DNA of 49,914 nt from Anaerolinea sp. (GCA_013822275.1 PNKC01000018.1:1-49914); one strand, 5' to 3'; numbered from the stretch's first letter, positions 33,596 through 41,983 are shown. Notes: generated by a model from the sequence alone, not told the origin. Numbers and translations are program-made.

Positions 33596-34963
33596 TCAGG
33601 CTGGCGGCGATGCGCTTTCCGATGCGAGGTTCGGCTCGCCCGGCATCACCCAGAGGAAGATGAAGCCAACGATCCCGGCGAAGGCCGAAGCGGCGAGGAT
33701 GCCCATCTTCGCATCCGAGACGAGGGCCTCCGAATCGAAGGCGAGGCCGGCGATGAAGATGGAGACCGTGAAGCCGATCCCCCCAAGCAACCCCGCGCCA
33801 AGGATGTGGCTGTAGCCTGTATTCTCCGGGAGTTGGGCCAGACCAAAACGGCAGGCGAGCCAGGCTGCGGCGAAGATGCCCAGCGGTTTGCCGATCACGA
33901 GTCCCCCCACTACGCCAAGGGTCACATCGCTTGAGGCTGCATCGCTGATGGCGCCGCCGGAGAGGGGAATGCCGGCGTTGGCCAGGGCGAAGACGGGCAT
34001 GATGAGATAGCTGACCCACGGGTGGAGCAGGTGTTCGAGGCGGTCCAGCGGAGACGCACTGTCGCGGCTGAGACGCTCCATCTGCAAGAGGGCATCCTGC
34101 TTGACCGCGTGTTCCCCGTCCCCCTCGTGGCGGCGAAACCGCTCGATCAGCCCCCTGGCACTCGTTTCGAACCCCTCCTCGTCGTAGTACGGGCGTGAGG
34201 GCGTAAGCATGGCGAGGAAGACGCCGGTGAGGGTAGCGTGGATGCCGGTCTTCAGCATCGCCATCCAGAGCACGGCGCCGAGCGCGACATAGACATCGAC
34301 CGAGCGCATCCCGGCGCGGTTCGCGGCGACGATGATGGCGATCACGGCCAGCGCCCAGAACACGGCCTCCATCGAGAGGCTTTCGGTGTAGAAGACGGCG
34401 ATGACGCCGATGGCGGCGAGGTCGTCCACGATGGCGAGGGCGAGGAGGAAGACCTTGAGCGAAAACGGCGCGCGCCGTCCGAGGAGGGCGAGCACGCCCA
34501 GGGCGAAAGCGATGTCCGTCGCCATCGGGATGCCCCAGCCCGCCTGTCCATCCCCGCCGGCGTTGAAGGCCGCATAGATGAGCGCGGGCACGGCCATGCC
34601 GCCAATCGCGGCTGCGACTGGCAACGCCGCCTTGCGTGGCGATGCCAGCTCCCCGTGCAGCAGTTCCCGTTTGATCTCCAGCCCAACGACGAAGAAGAAA
34701 ACGGTCATCAGGCCGTCGTTGACGAGGTGGCCCAGGGTTTCGTCGATGGCAAAGAGGTTGAGGTCCAGGCTGAGGTGGGCGTCCCAGAGGTCGTGGTAAG
34801 ACTGATCCCAGGGCGAGTTGGCCCAGGCGAGCGCGGCAGCCGCGGCGATGAGAAGGACGATGCCGCCGGAGGCTTCCGTCTGGATGAACGCTTGCGCGGG
34901 GCCAACAAAGACGTTGGCGGCGAAGCGGCGGCTGGCAGCGAAGGCTCCGGGGCGAAGATCCAT
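33596..34963 (-). CDS. nhaA: Na+/H+ antiporter NhaA
   Basis: 455 residues. It exchanges protons for Na+ or Li+ and supports pH and salt homeostasis. The N-terminus has QTEASGGIVLLIAAAAALAWANSPW, then VNDGLMTVFFFVVGLEIKRE, WGIPMATDIAFALGVLALLG and ALAIVDDLAAI, whose Asp pair corresponds to the ion-binding Asp163/Asp164 of E. coli NhaA. The C-terminal half includes GLVIGKPLGIF and GGIGFTVSIFIAGLAF. Start ATG at 34963 is 25 bp from the repeat at 34988. A cytoplasmic loop of about 50 extra residues (around 270-320) is Arg/Glu rich and may be regulatory. Confidence 0.97.
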   Translation of the reverse strand: MDLRPGAFAASRRFAANVFVGPAQAFIQTEASGGIVLLIAAAAALAWANSPWDQSYHDLWDAHLSLDLNLFAIDETLGHLVNDGLMTVFFFVVGLEIKRELLHGELASPRKAALPVAAAIGGMAVPALIYAAFNAGGDGQAGWGIPMATDIAFALGVLALLGRRAPFSLKVFLLALAIVDDLAAIGVIAVFYTESLSMEAVFWALAVIAIIVAANRAGMRSVDVYVALGAVLWMAMLKTGIHATLTGVFLAMLTPSRPYYDEEGFETSARGLIERFRRHEGDGEHAVKQDALLQMERLSRDSASPLDRLEHLLHPWVSYLIMPVFALANAGIPLSGGAISDAASSDVTLGVVGGLVIGKPLGIFAAAWLACRFGLAQLPENTGYSHILGAGLLGGIGFTVSIFIAGLAFDSEALVSDAKMGILAASAFAGIVGFIFLWVMPGEPNLASESASPPA

Positions 34964-34987
34964 CGCCCCCTACAATACCGCGTTGAG

Positions 34988-35070
34988 GAACCACCGAGAC
35001 ACAGAGGTTTGCACAATGGAGTGTCAGCTCAGGGAGGAAGGCTCAAAGAGTCTCTGTGTCTCGGTGGTTC
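34988..35070. repeat. Inverted-repeat element, GAACCACCGAG family (83 bp)
   Basis: GAACCACCGAGACACAGAG (34988-35006) and CTCTGTGTCTCGGTGGTTC (35052-35070) are perfect 19-bp inverted copies around 45 bp. It ends 30 bp before the tRNA-Sec gene. A third copy lies at 35207. Confidence 0.88.
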
Positions 35071-35100
35071 AAAAGGGTTCCGGCAGCCACAATCCGAGGC

Positions 35101-35198
35101 GGGAGTGGAGGGGATCCGGTGGTCCTCGCCGTCTTCAAAACGGTTGCCCCGTCGCAAGCGCGGTGGGGGGTGGGTTCGACTCCCATGCACTCCCGCCA
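35101..35198 (+). tRNA. selC: tRNA-Sec (anticodon TCA)
   Basis: 98 nt, longer than normal tRNAs as expected for tRNA-Sec. The 5' GGGAGTG pairs with CACTCCC near the 3' end, followed by discriminator G and encoded CCA (35196-35198). The anticodon arm is CCGT-CTTCAAA-ACGG with TCA at 35135-35137, the same loop as E. coli selC. A long variable arm is rich in G/C (35145-35170), and the T arm reads TGGG-TTCGACT-CCCA, again as in selC. It decodes UGA as selenocysteine with SelB. No selA, selB or selD gene is present in the window. Confidence 0.93.
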
Positions 35199-35206
35199 GC
35201 GGATCT

Positions 35207-35225
35207 GAACCACCGAGACACCGAG
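35207..35225 (+). repeat. Third GAACCACCGAG repeat copy
   Basis: GAACCACCGAGACACCGAG, 8 bp after the tRNA-Sec CCA. An 8-bp inverted match (CCGAGGGT 35221-35228 with ACCCTCGG 35260-35267) forms a small hairpin. The tRNA is therefore enclosed by repeats on both sides. Confidence 0.8.
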
Positions 35226-35277
35226 GGTGGTTGGTGGGACGCCGGGCGCCGCGATGATGACCCTCGGAACCACCAAT

Positions 35278-35299
35278 TCACGCATCACTTGATGCGTGA
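35278..35299. promoter_or_regulatory. Palindrome upstream of vapB (probable autoregulatory operator)
   Basis: TCACGCATCA and TGATGCGTGA are perfect 10-bp arms with a 2-bp spacer, 27 bp before the vapB start. Antitoxins of this type bind such palindromes to repress their own operon; assignment is by position and symmetry. Confidence 0.7.
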
Positions 35300-35326
35300 T
35301 GTACCATCATGGCAAGGGAGATCGCC

Positions 35327-35524
35327 ATGCGTACCACGGTGAACCTTGACGAAGAACTGCTCGAACAGGCCCAGCGAGCGACCGGCATGACCGAGCGTGG
35401 TGCGCTCCTGCGGGCCGGGCTGATTGCGCTGATCGAGCGGGAGAGCGCGCGCCGTCTCGCACGGTTGGGAGGCACGGAGCCACAACTGAAGCCCGTGCCG
35501 CGGCGGCGTGAAGAGCCGGCGTGA
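35327..35524 (+). CDS. vapB: VapB-family antitoxin
   Basis: 65 residues. MRTTVNLDEELLEQAQRATG is the ribbon-helix-helix DNA-binding opening of VapB/DUF2191 antitoxins, and ALLRAGLIALIERESARRLARLGG the second part; the C-terminal tail would wrap the toxin. ATG 35327 is favoured over ATG 35309 because AAGGGAG lies 7 nt before it. Its stop overlaps the vapC GTG (GTGA). It should repress the operon through the palindrome at 35278-35299. With the toxin broken, it may persist only as a remnant or a regulator. Confidence 0.88.
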   Translation: MRTTVNLDEELLEQAQRATGMTERGALLRAGLIALIERESARRLARLGGTEPQLKPVPRRREEPA

Positions 35525-35892
35525 TCCTCGTCGATACTTCTGTCTGGGTTGATCACCTCCGCTCGAGTTAACCTGCGCTGGTGTCCGCGCTGGAAGCCGG
35601 CCTCGTGGCAATACATCCATTTGTGGTGGGAGAGATTGCCTGCGGAAACGTGCGGAATCGCGCCGAGATCATCGCGTTACTGCAGCATCTGCCAGCCGCG
35701 CCTGTGGCGACCGACGCCGAAGCGCTCGCCCTCATCGACGCCCGCTCTTTGATGGGGCGCGGAATCGGGTACATCGATGTCCATCTGCTGGCCTCGGCGG
35801 CACTGGCGGGAGACATGCGGCTGTGGACGCGTGATCGTCGCCTGGCCGCGGTCGCCGCAGACATCCAACTGGCGTTTCAGGAGAGCGGATAG
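35521..35892 (+). pseudogene. vapC: VapC PIN-domain toxin with in-frame TAA
   Basis: From GTG 35521 the frame reads ILVDTSVWVDHLRSS, then TAA at 35569-35571, and continues in the same frame with PALVSALEAGLVAIHPFVVGEIACGN...YIDVHLLASA...LWTRDRRLAAVA to a stop at 35892. All PIN acidic residues are present across the stop (Asp in VDTSVW, Glu in VGEIA, Asp in IDVHLL, Asp in RDRRL). The stop separates the first catalytic Asp from the rest, so the RNase is probably dead. Translation could restart at GTG 35581, but that product would lack the first Asp. Total 123 codons would be normal for VapC. Confidence 0.88.
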
Positions 35893-35960
35893 TCGCCGGG
35901 GCGGGGCGATTCTCGCGCAGCCTTCGTCATCAGTTCAATTGACTTGGCGCGATCCTCCCC

Positions 35961-36188
35961 TCAGCGGATGAAGTCCATATCCGTCTGGTTGTGCTGGTAA
36001 AGCTGCTTTTCGCCCTTGTCGCCCGGTCCATCGCCGGAGTCGCCCGGTTCTGCGGTGCGCGCCATGTCGCCGAAATCGCGTTTGGGCGTCTGGCGGGCGG
36101 CACCCGTGGCGAGCGCCCCGCCGGCAGTGTCGAGCCCCGCTTTCATGCGGCCTGCCTCTGTCCCGGAAGCGGATTCTTTTTCACCCAT
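35961..36188 (-). CDS. Small hydrophilic hypothetical protein
   Basis: 75 residues from ATG 36188, preceded by GGGAG at suitable distance. The sequence is hydrophilic and probably disordered (GEKESASGTEAGRMKAGLDT, then PGDSGDGPGDKGEKQLYQHN), with no membrane segment or known domain. Coding support is the ribosome binding site and lack of a competing gene; frame length alone is weak evidence here. Confidence 0.45.
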   Translation of the reverse strand: MGEKESASGTEAGRMKAGLDTAGGALATGAARQTPKRDFGDMARTAEPGDSGDGPGDKGEKQLYQHNQTDMDFIR

Positions 36189-36300
36189 TGTCTTGCTCCC
36201 TGGCCCACGAATGGGCGGCATCACACTACACCGGGCCTGCCACCAGCGGAAGCGCCAACTGTCGTGATGAGCCGGTGGAACAAGCGGAGGCGTCCCCCCT

Positions 36301-36510
36301 TCAGGCGGCGCGCTGTTCGTCTCCGCGGCTGTGTGGCCGCAGGATCCATTTCACACGGTCTCCCTCCGAGCCGCGGAGTGCCTCCTGGAGTTCGTCCAGT
36401 TCGCTGCGCGCGGCAAGGATGCTGGCGCGTTGCTGCTCCATCGCACCCGCCAGCGACTTCACGCGTGAGAGGATGGCGGTCAGCTGCGGGTCGTCTTCAA
36501 GGTGGCTCAT
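36301..36510 (-). CDS. Small coiled-coil-like hypothetical protein
   Basis: 69 residues from ATG 36510. Residues 8-45 (PQLTAILSRVKSLAGAMEQQ, then RASILAARSELDELQEALRG) form a probable coiled coil. No family recognised. GAGG lies very close to the ATG. The frame extends upstream to 36687, but that part looks non-coding. Confidence 0.5.
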   Translation of the reverse strand: MSHLEDDPQLTAILSRVKSLAGAMEQQRASILAARSELDELQEALRGSEGDRVKWILRPHSRGDEQRAA

Positions 36511-36689
36511 GCCTCTTCTAACGGACTGGGCGGGGCGGACACAACGGCACGTCACCCGCCATCCACCTGTTGTCCCCCGAAGTCGTCTCCGGACCCTCTT
36601 GCAAATGCCGCGATACGTCATATTCGCCTGCCCGGCGAGTCTGGCCGGCCCGCCCGTTAAGCAGGATGGCAGCCATGAGGTCGTCAACT

Positions 36690-38324
36690 TTACTGGGACG
36701 CGGATGGTTCACGGACGGCCTCGGCGCCCTTCGGGACCGCTTTCCTGGCGTGCACTTCCCGCCCGCGGACTTCGAAGGAGGGCGAGAGTTCGAGCACCTT
36801 CTTGGCCGCCGAGGCCTTCACCTCCACGAAAGCGAAGCTGGCGTAGAGGTCAATCGTCCCGATGGTGGACGGCGCAACGCCGGCGCCAGTGGAGAACGCC
36901 TCCACGATGTCCTGGGGGCGAATACCCTGCTTCCGGCCCGCGTCGAGGAAGAGGCGGGTCATGCCGTGCTCGTTGCCCTTGCTTTCCGCCGGGGGCAGCT
37001 CGACCGGCTCGCCGAGGTCTTCCGCCCAGATCGGTTCGCGGCCGCTGGGGTCGCTGACGGCGAGGTAGACGGCCGCGCGGGCGATCGCGAGTGGGTCGTG
37101 CTCCTGGGCGAGTCCTTCGATCAGGCGGGTGTATGCCCGGCCAGAACCGGCCTCGATCGCCCCGCGCAGGGCGTCAACGAACGCCTCCCGGCGGCGGGCG
37201 ATGATGTCCTCCGGCGTGGGCAGGGTGAGGGGCTTCATCTTCTTGCCAACCTGCTGTTCGATGAAGCGCAGGAGGCGGAATTCGCGCGGGGTCACGAGGG
37301 TGATGGCTTCACCGGCCTTCCCGGCCCGGCCGGTACGGCCCACCCGGTGGACGTAGGCGTCGGCGTCGTCCGGGATGTCGTAGTTGATCACGTGCGAGAC
37401 GTCCGGGATATCCAGCCCACGGGCGGCGACGTCGGTCGCCACCAGCAGTTCAGCGCGGCCGTCGCGGAAGGCGCGGAGCTGCTGTTCGCGCATCGCCTGG
37501 CTGATGTCGCCGTGGATGGCGGCGGCGCTGTAGCCGCGTGATTCCAGCGCTTCCGTGAGCGTATCCACCTCGCGCTTCGTGCGGCAGAAGATGATGGCGG
37601 ACTGGGGCGATTCGAAATCGAGGATCAGGCTGAGGACTTCGATCTTCCGGGGATAGGGGACCTGGTAGAAGAACTGGCGAGTCTGCGGCGCGGTGCGCGT
37701 TTCCTGGGCGATGACCACGCGTTCCGGGTCGCGCAGGTATTGCCGGGCGAGGCCTTCGATGCGGGTGGGTATCGTCGCGGAGAAGAGCGCGATCTGCCGC
37801 TCGGCGGGCACCTGGTCGAGGATGAACTCGATGTCCTCCAGGAACCCCATGTCCAGCATTTCGTCCGCTTCATCGAGGACGACGGTGCGGACGGCGTCCA
37901 GCTTCAGGGTCCCGCGGCGGACGTGGTCCATCATCCGTCCCGGCGTGCCGACGACGATCTGGACGCCCGCGTGGAGGGCGCGCAACTGGCGGTCATACGC
38001 CTGGCCGCCATAGAGCGGCAGGACGGAGATGTTGCGCGAGCGTCCCATGGCGTGGACAGCCTCCGCCACCTGGACCGCGAGTTCACGCGTCGGGAGGACG
38101 ACGATCGCCTGGACGGCGCGGGAGGCTACGTCGACCTGTTCGACGAGAGGGATGGCGAAAGCGGCCGTCTTGCCGGTGCCGGTTTGGGCCTGGGCGATCA
38201 CGTCCTTGCCGGCCATGAGCGGCGGGATGGCGTGGACCTGGATAGGTGTCGGCTCTTCGTAGCCCAGGCCGTCGATGGTCTGGAGGAGCGCTGGAGAAAG
38301 GCCGAGGTCGCTGAAGGCGGTCAT
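36690..38324 (-). CDS. DEAD-box ATP-dependent RNA helicase (CsdA/DeaD-like)
   Basis: 544 residues. The N-terminal Q motif (FSDLGLSPALLQTIDGLGYEEPTPIQ) precedes motif I AQTGTGKT, Ia PTRELAVQV, Ib GTPGRMMDH, II DEAD in VVLDEADEMLDMGF, III SAT, then helicase C motifs IIFCRTKREVD, VATDVAARGLDIPDV and HRVGRTGRAG. Residues after about 440 hold a DbpA-like RNA-binding domain (RLFLDAGRKQGIRPQDIVEAF, then IGTIDLYASFAFVEV). It unwinds RNA in ribosome assembly or mRNA decay, and family members are often cold-induced. Start MTAFSDLG fits the family. Confidence 0.96.
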   Translation of the reverse strand: MTAFSDLGLSPALLQTIDGLGYEEPTPIQVHAIPPLMAGKDVIAQAQTGTGKTAAFAIPLVEQVDVASRAVQAIVVLPTRELAVQVAEAVHAMGRSRNISVLPLYGGQAYDRQLRALHAGVQIVVGTPGRMMDHVRRGTLKLDAVRTVVLDEADEMLDMGFLEDIEFILDQVPAERQIALFSATIPTRIEGLARQYLRDPERVVIAQETRTAPQTRQFFYQVPYPRKIEVLSLILDFESPQSAIIFCRTKREVDTLTEALESRGYSAAAIHGDISQAMREQQLRAFRDGRAELLVATDVAARGLDIPDVSHVINYDIPDDADAYVHRVGRTGRAGKAGEAITLVTPREFRLLRFIEQQVGKKMKPLTLPTPEDIIARRREAFVDALRGAIEAGSGRAYTRLIEGLAQEHDPLAIARAAVYLAVSDPSGREPIWAEDLGEPVELPPAESKGNEHGMTRLFLDAGRKQGIRPQDIVEAFSTGAGVAPSTIGTIDLYASFAFVEVKASAAKKVLELSPSFEVRGREVHARKAVPKGAEAVREPSASQ

Positions 38325-38470
38325 GCGTGGGTGTCCCTTTTGTCGCGCGGCGCCCGGCAGGCGGGGCGCGTGAATCCATTATGGCTCGCGGCGCGGTAGG
38401 CGGGTTTTGGCGGACCGCAACGCAGATGTGGTCACCGGGGTGAGCGTGGGGTTGGCGGATTCCACGGGCG

Positions 38471-38476
38471 TATACT
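38471..38476 (+). promoter_or_regulatory. -10 of a leaderless Uma2 transcript
   Basis: TATACT ends 6 nt before ATG 38483, leaving no space for a ribosome binding site. TTGGCG upstream is too close (13 bp) for a normal -35. Confidence 0.5.
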
Positions 38477-38482
38477 GTGCCC

Positions 38483-39052
38483 ATGGTGATCTCCGCCGAG
38501 TCTTCCCAGCAGATTCACGTCTCCGCTTACCATGGTGCCCGCATGACGGAAGAGGAGTACCTGGCGCTTCCAGACGAAAAGCCCGGTCTTGAGTACATCG
38601 ACGGGATGGTGATTCAGAAACCAATGGGTGACGAAGAACATGGTGTCCTGGCCGGCGAATTCATCATCAGGCTCGGAGCCTTCCGGGCGCAGTTTGGCGG
38701 ACGTGTTGGACCGGAGATCCGAGCCCGTTTCCCTGGTGCGAACTACCGGCTGCCAGATGTCAGCTACTACGCCAGGGGCAAGCCGTTCGGCCGACAGCTC
38801 CCGCCAACCCTCGCGGTCGAAATCCGCTCGGAGGGCCAGACGCGCAGCGAGCTCCGGGCCAAGTGCCGCTTCTTTCGCGCGAACGGCGTCGATGAGTGCT
38901 GGCTGGTGGACCCGCGGCTCCGGACGGTTGAACAGTTCAGCAGCGAAGGCGAGTTCATCCTCGGCGCGGACCAGACGCTCGTTTCAACGGCGCTGCCGGG
39001 CTTCGAACTGGCGCTGGGCGAACTGTTCGCCGCCCTCGAACCCGAAGCATGA
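38483..39052 (+). CDS. Uma2 family endonuclease-like protein (DUF820)
   Basis: 189 residues. MTEEEYLALPDEKPGLEYIDG is the family N-terminus (Glu-Tyr around the first strand), and YRLPDVSYYARGK...LPPTLAVEIRSEGQTRSELRAKCRFFRANGVDECWLVDP gives the PD-(D/E)xK-like nuclease core with Asp (LPDV), Glu (VEI) and the Lys region. Uma2 proteins are abundant in cyanobacteria and Chloroflexota; their biological role is unsettled. The MBL gene overlaps its end by ATGA. Confidence 0.9.
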   Translation: MVISAESSQQIHVSAYHGARMTEEEYLALPDEKPGLEYIDGMVIQKPMGDEEHGVLAGEFIIRLGAFRAQFGGRVGPEIRARFPGANYRLPDVSYYARGKPFGRQLPPTLAVEIRSEGQTRSELRAKCRFFRANGVDECWLVDPRLRTVEQFSSEGEFILGADQTLVSTALPGFELALGELFAALEPEA

Positions 39053-39876
39053 AGGTGACCTTCTGCGGCACCGCCTCGAGCGAAATTACGCCGCCGCGCG
39101 CCGCGACCTCCATCCTCGTGCAACAGGGCGACGACGCGCTCCTCCTGGACTGTGGCCCGGGCTCGCTCTTCCGCATCCTCGAAACCGGCATCTCGCTCCG
39201 CCAGATCAGGGCGGCGCTCATCAGCCACCTCCACATGGACCACGTCCAGGGGTTCCCGGAGCTGCTCGCCCAGATGGTCTTCCCGAACGGCGTCATCCCG
39301 GAGGTCCAGGGACCGCCGGGCACGGCAGAGTACGTGCGCCGGGCGGCACACCTCACCCAACTGGTTTCCCGCCCTCCGGGGACGCCGGAGTACGACACGC
39401 CGTTTGACGTCCCGGTGGCTGAAGTTGGCGACGGCGACGAGCGCGACGTGCTCGGCATCGCGGTGCGGTCTGTGGTCGTCCCCCATTCGCCAGACCTGGT
39501 TGCTCTGGCGCGGCGGTTGGAGGTTGGCGGCCGGAGCCTCGTCTTCAGCGGCGATGTGGCCCCGGCGCCAGAGATCATGGTGCCGCTCGCGGATGGCGCG
39601 GACCTGCTCGTGCATGAGGTCTATTCAGCCGAGGGGATCGAGGACTGGGTGTTGGGGATGCGCGAAACAACCGCCGAGCGCATCCGGGCGGCTTTCGCAC
39701 GCACCCATTCGGACCTGCCGGCGGTGTGCGCGATTGCCAGCGCAGCCGGGGCAAGAAAGCTCGTCCTCACCCACCTGAACCCGGGCGAAAAGCCCGCGCG
39801 GCTGCTCGCTCAGGCGGCGAAGCTGTTCCCTCGTGAAGTTGTCATCGCCGAAGACGGTTTGGCGCTGGAAGTCTGA
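39049..39876 (+). CDS. MBL-fold metallohydrolase (RNase Z-like)
   Basis: 275 residues. KVTFCGTASSEITPPRAATSILV opens the metallo-beta-lactamase fold. Metal-binding motifs are ISHLHMDHVQG (HxHxDH), VVPHSPD, FSGDVAPAPE and, at the end, LTHLNPGEK. The motif spacing is that of RNase Z/arylsulfatase-like members, but the substrate is uncertain. Translation is probably coupled to the Uma2 gene. Confidence 0.9.
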   Translation: MKVTFCGTASSEITPPRAATSILVQQGDDALLLDCGPGSLFRILETGISLRQIRAALISHLHMDHVQGFPELLAQMVFPNGVIPEVQGPPGTAEYVRRAAHLTQLVSRPPGTPEYDTPFDVPVAEVGDGDERDVLGIAVRSVVVPHSPDLVALARRLEVGGRSLVFSGDVAPAPEIMVPLADGADLLVHEVYSAEGIEDWVLGMRETTAERIRAAFARTHSDLPAVCAIASAAGARKLVLTHLNPGEKPARLLAQAAKLFPREVVIAEDGLALEV

Positions 39877-39879
39877 ACT

Positions 39880-40836
39880 TCAGAACCAGCCGCGGCGGCG
39901 GAAGAAGAGCGCCATCCCGGCGGCGATGCCAACCATGGAGACAACCATCGCCAGGAAGCCCCAGTTGCTGTGCAGCCCGGGGACGTTATCGAAGTTCGTG
40001 CCGAAGATGCCCGTGATAACCGTCGATGGCAGCATGAGCGCGCTCACCACCGCCAGTACCTTCATCACTTCGCTCAGCCGGTTGTTGACCGCGCTCAGGT
40101 AGGTGCTGAGCGCGACTTCGGCGTCTTCGCGCACGCCCTCAAGGGAGAGGTCGATGCGCACGAGGTGGTCGTAGATGTCGCGGAAGTAGATGCGGTTCGC
40201 TTCATCCACGACGGTGAATTCACCGCGGCTGAGGCGCTGCATGACGGCGAGTTCGGGCGTGAGGATGCGCCGGATCCGCCCCGCATGCGCGCGGATCTCC
40301 AGCGTCTGTTGGTGCTCAGAGCCCTGGCGCCCCTTGAGGACGATCGCATCCTGCATCGCATCCAGGTCTTCGGCGAGAGCGTTGACGCAGGGGAGGATGT
40401 CGTCGACCACCCGGTCCGCCAGCTCATAGAGCAACCCATCCGGGCCCGGCCGCACGCCGATCCCCTGCCTGAGGGCCTCAACCAGTGCCGCGCTGGGCGC
40501 GCGCCCGGCGCTATCGGCGGTGGCGATGGGGCGATCCTGGTAGGTGATCAGGAAGTCCCGGCCAAGGAAGATGTCCAGCTCCTCGGTATCCGGGCCCCCT
40601 GGCCTTTCAACCACCGCCTGCAGGACGATGAACAGGTGTTCCCCGAAATCATCAACCTTCGGGGCGTGGAGGAGCGTGGAGCGGCAGTCTTCGACGGCCA
40701 GCGGATGGAGATGGAACCGCTCCGCGAGTTCACCAAGCGCCGGGTCATCCGCGCCCGTGATGTCAAACCAGGTGAACGCCGCGCCCGCGGTTTCACCCTC
40801 GCGCCAGTGCCCGTCAGCAAACGACCAGCTTTGCAT
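39880..40836 (-). CDS. corA: CorA-family divalent cation transporter with GTN in place of GMN
   Basis: 318 residues. An acidic N-terminal domain (FHLHPLAVEDCRSTLLHAPKVDDFGEHLFIVL is typical), long helices, and two C-terminal membrane helices: VMKVLAVVSALMLPSTVITGIFG and WGFLAMVVSMVGIAAGMALFF. The signature that forms the Mg2+-selective pore entrance, normally GMN, reads Gly279-Thr280-Asn281 (FGTNFDNVPG). CorA relatives with altered GxN motifs can have different ion preference or direction (for example ZntB). Function as Mg2+, Co2+ or Zn2+ channel is therefore open. Ends 3 bp from the convergent MBL gene. Confidence 0.92.
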   Translation of the reverse strand: MQSWSFADGHWREGETAGAAFTWFDITGADDPALGELAERFHLHPLAVEDCRSTLLHAPKVDDFGEHLFIVLQAVVERPGGPDTEELDIFLGRDFLITYQDRPIATADSAGRAPSAALVEALRQGIGVRPGPDGLLYELADRVVDDILPCVNALAEDLDAMQDAIVLKGRQGSEHQQTLEIRAHAGRIRRILTPELAVMQRLSRGEFTVVDEANRIYFRDIYDHLVRIDLSLEGVREDAEVALSTYLSAVNNRLSEVMKVLAVVSALMLPSTVITGIFGTNFDNVPGLHSNWGFLAMVVSMVGIAAGMALFFRRRGWF

Positions 40837-40910
40837 TGGTGGGAAGTATAAGGAGGACGCACACTCCGGGGCTCTACAGCGGGGCCTGCATGGACGATGC
40901 TTAGCATGTC

Positions 40911-41936
40911 GTGCCGCTCGCTTCTCGCCCTGCCCTGCTTCTCGTCGTGGTTTCGCTGGGATTTGCCCTCCTTGGGGCGGGCCTGGCGCGCGGCGAGTCG
41001 CCCGGCGCCGAAGGCAATGGTCGCGTCTTCCACGACCTCACGCCCAATGAGGGCTGGCTGGCGCCGGTGGGCGAGCGCCCGCTACGCCCGGCAACGGCCC
41101 AGACCGTGATCGGCGAGGACGAGCGGATCCGCATCCCGGATACGACGATCTACCCCTTCAGCGCAGTCGCCTACCTCGAGCTGTTCAACGCCGCCGGAGA
41201 GGTGATCGCCCTCTGCAGCGGGACATTCATCGGGCCGGACGCCCTGCTTACCGCCGGACATTGCCTCTGGGACACCGCGAACCGCCGCTGGAACGCCGAG
41301 CGCATCCGCGTGGTGCCAGCCAAGGACGAGGGCTTCGAACCGTACGGCTCGCAGTTCGCGACCGACTGGTGGGTGCCGGACGGGTTCGTTGACACGGACG
41401 GGGGCGTGGACTTCGACTGGGGGCTGGTCCGCCTTCCAGACGACCGGCTGACGCGCCAGGCGTCGTGGTTGCCCATCGCGGTGCTGGGCACGGCCTCGCT
41501 GCAATCGGCCCGCTTTACGCCGGCGATTGTTGGCTATCCGGTGGACAAGCCCGCGCAGACCATGTGGGGCCATTCGCGCCGGGCGTTTACCGGCGTGGAG
41601 GCCTACCGGCTGTTCTACGACATCGATACCTCGGCCGGCCAGAGCGGCTCCGCCATCTGGTCGCTGGACCAGGGAGCGACGCTGGGCTACGTGGTTGGGA
41701 TCCACACCCAGGGCGCCGGTGGGCCCGGCGACAACAGCGGCTCCCGGATCGACCAGGAGCTGCTGAACGATCTGCTCGCCGGCTGCGCCGTGATGGCCTG
41801 CACGATCGACTCGATCGTTGAAGGCGCGCCGGCCACGCCGGCTACATCGCCCACGGCGGCTCCCACGCCAACGCCGCAGACGCCCTCCGGGCCGCGCCCG
41901 TTTTGGGCGGCGCTGCCAGCGCTCTCCAGGGACTGA
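40911..41936 (+). CDS. Secreted V8-like (S1B) serine protease
   Basis: 341 residues from GTG 40911. A signal peptide (LLLVVVSLGFALLGAGLARG) precedes the protease domain. The triad is His117 (LLTAGHCLW), Asp169 (DFDWGLVRL) and Ser245 (TSAGQSGSAIW), an arrangement like glutamyl endopeptidases. The tail (TPATSPTAAPTPTPQTPSG) is a Thr/Pro linker and the last residues PFWAALPALSRD may be an anchor. It acts outside the cell. The start is the only one that includes the signal peptide in this frame. Confidence 0.88.
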   Translation: MPLASRPALLLVVVSLGFALLGAGLARGESPGAEGNGRVFHDLTPNEGWLAPVGERPLRPATAQTVIGEDERIRIPDTTIYPFSAVAYLELFNAAGEVIALCSGTFIGPDALLTAGHCLWDTANRRWNAERIRVVPAKDEGFEPYGSQFATDWWVPDGFVDTDGGVDFDWGLVRLPDDRLTRQASWLPIAVLGTASLQSARFTPAIVGYPVDKPAQTMWGHSRRAFTGVEAYRLFYDIDTSAGQSGSAIWSLDQGATLGYVVGIHTQGAGGPGDNSGSRIDQELLNDLLAGCAVMACTIDSIVEGAPATPATSPTAAPTPTPQTPSGPRPFWAALPALSRD

Positions 41937-41983
41937 CGAGCGCTGCCGCGGCGGCACTCCGCATTTCACGGACCAGAGCACGG

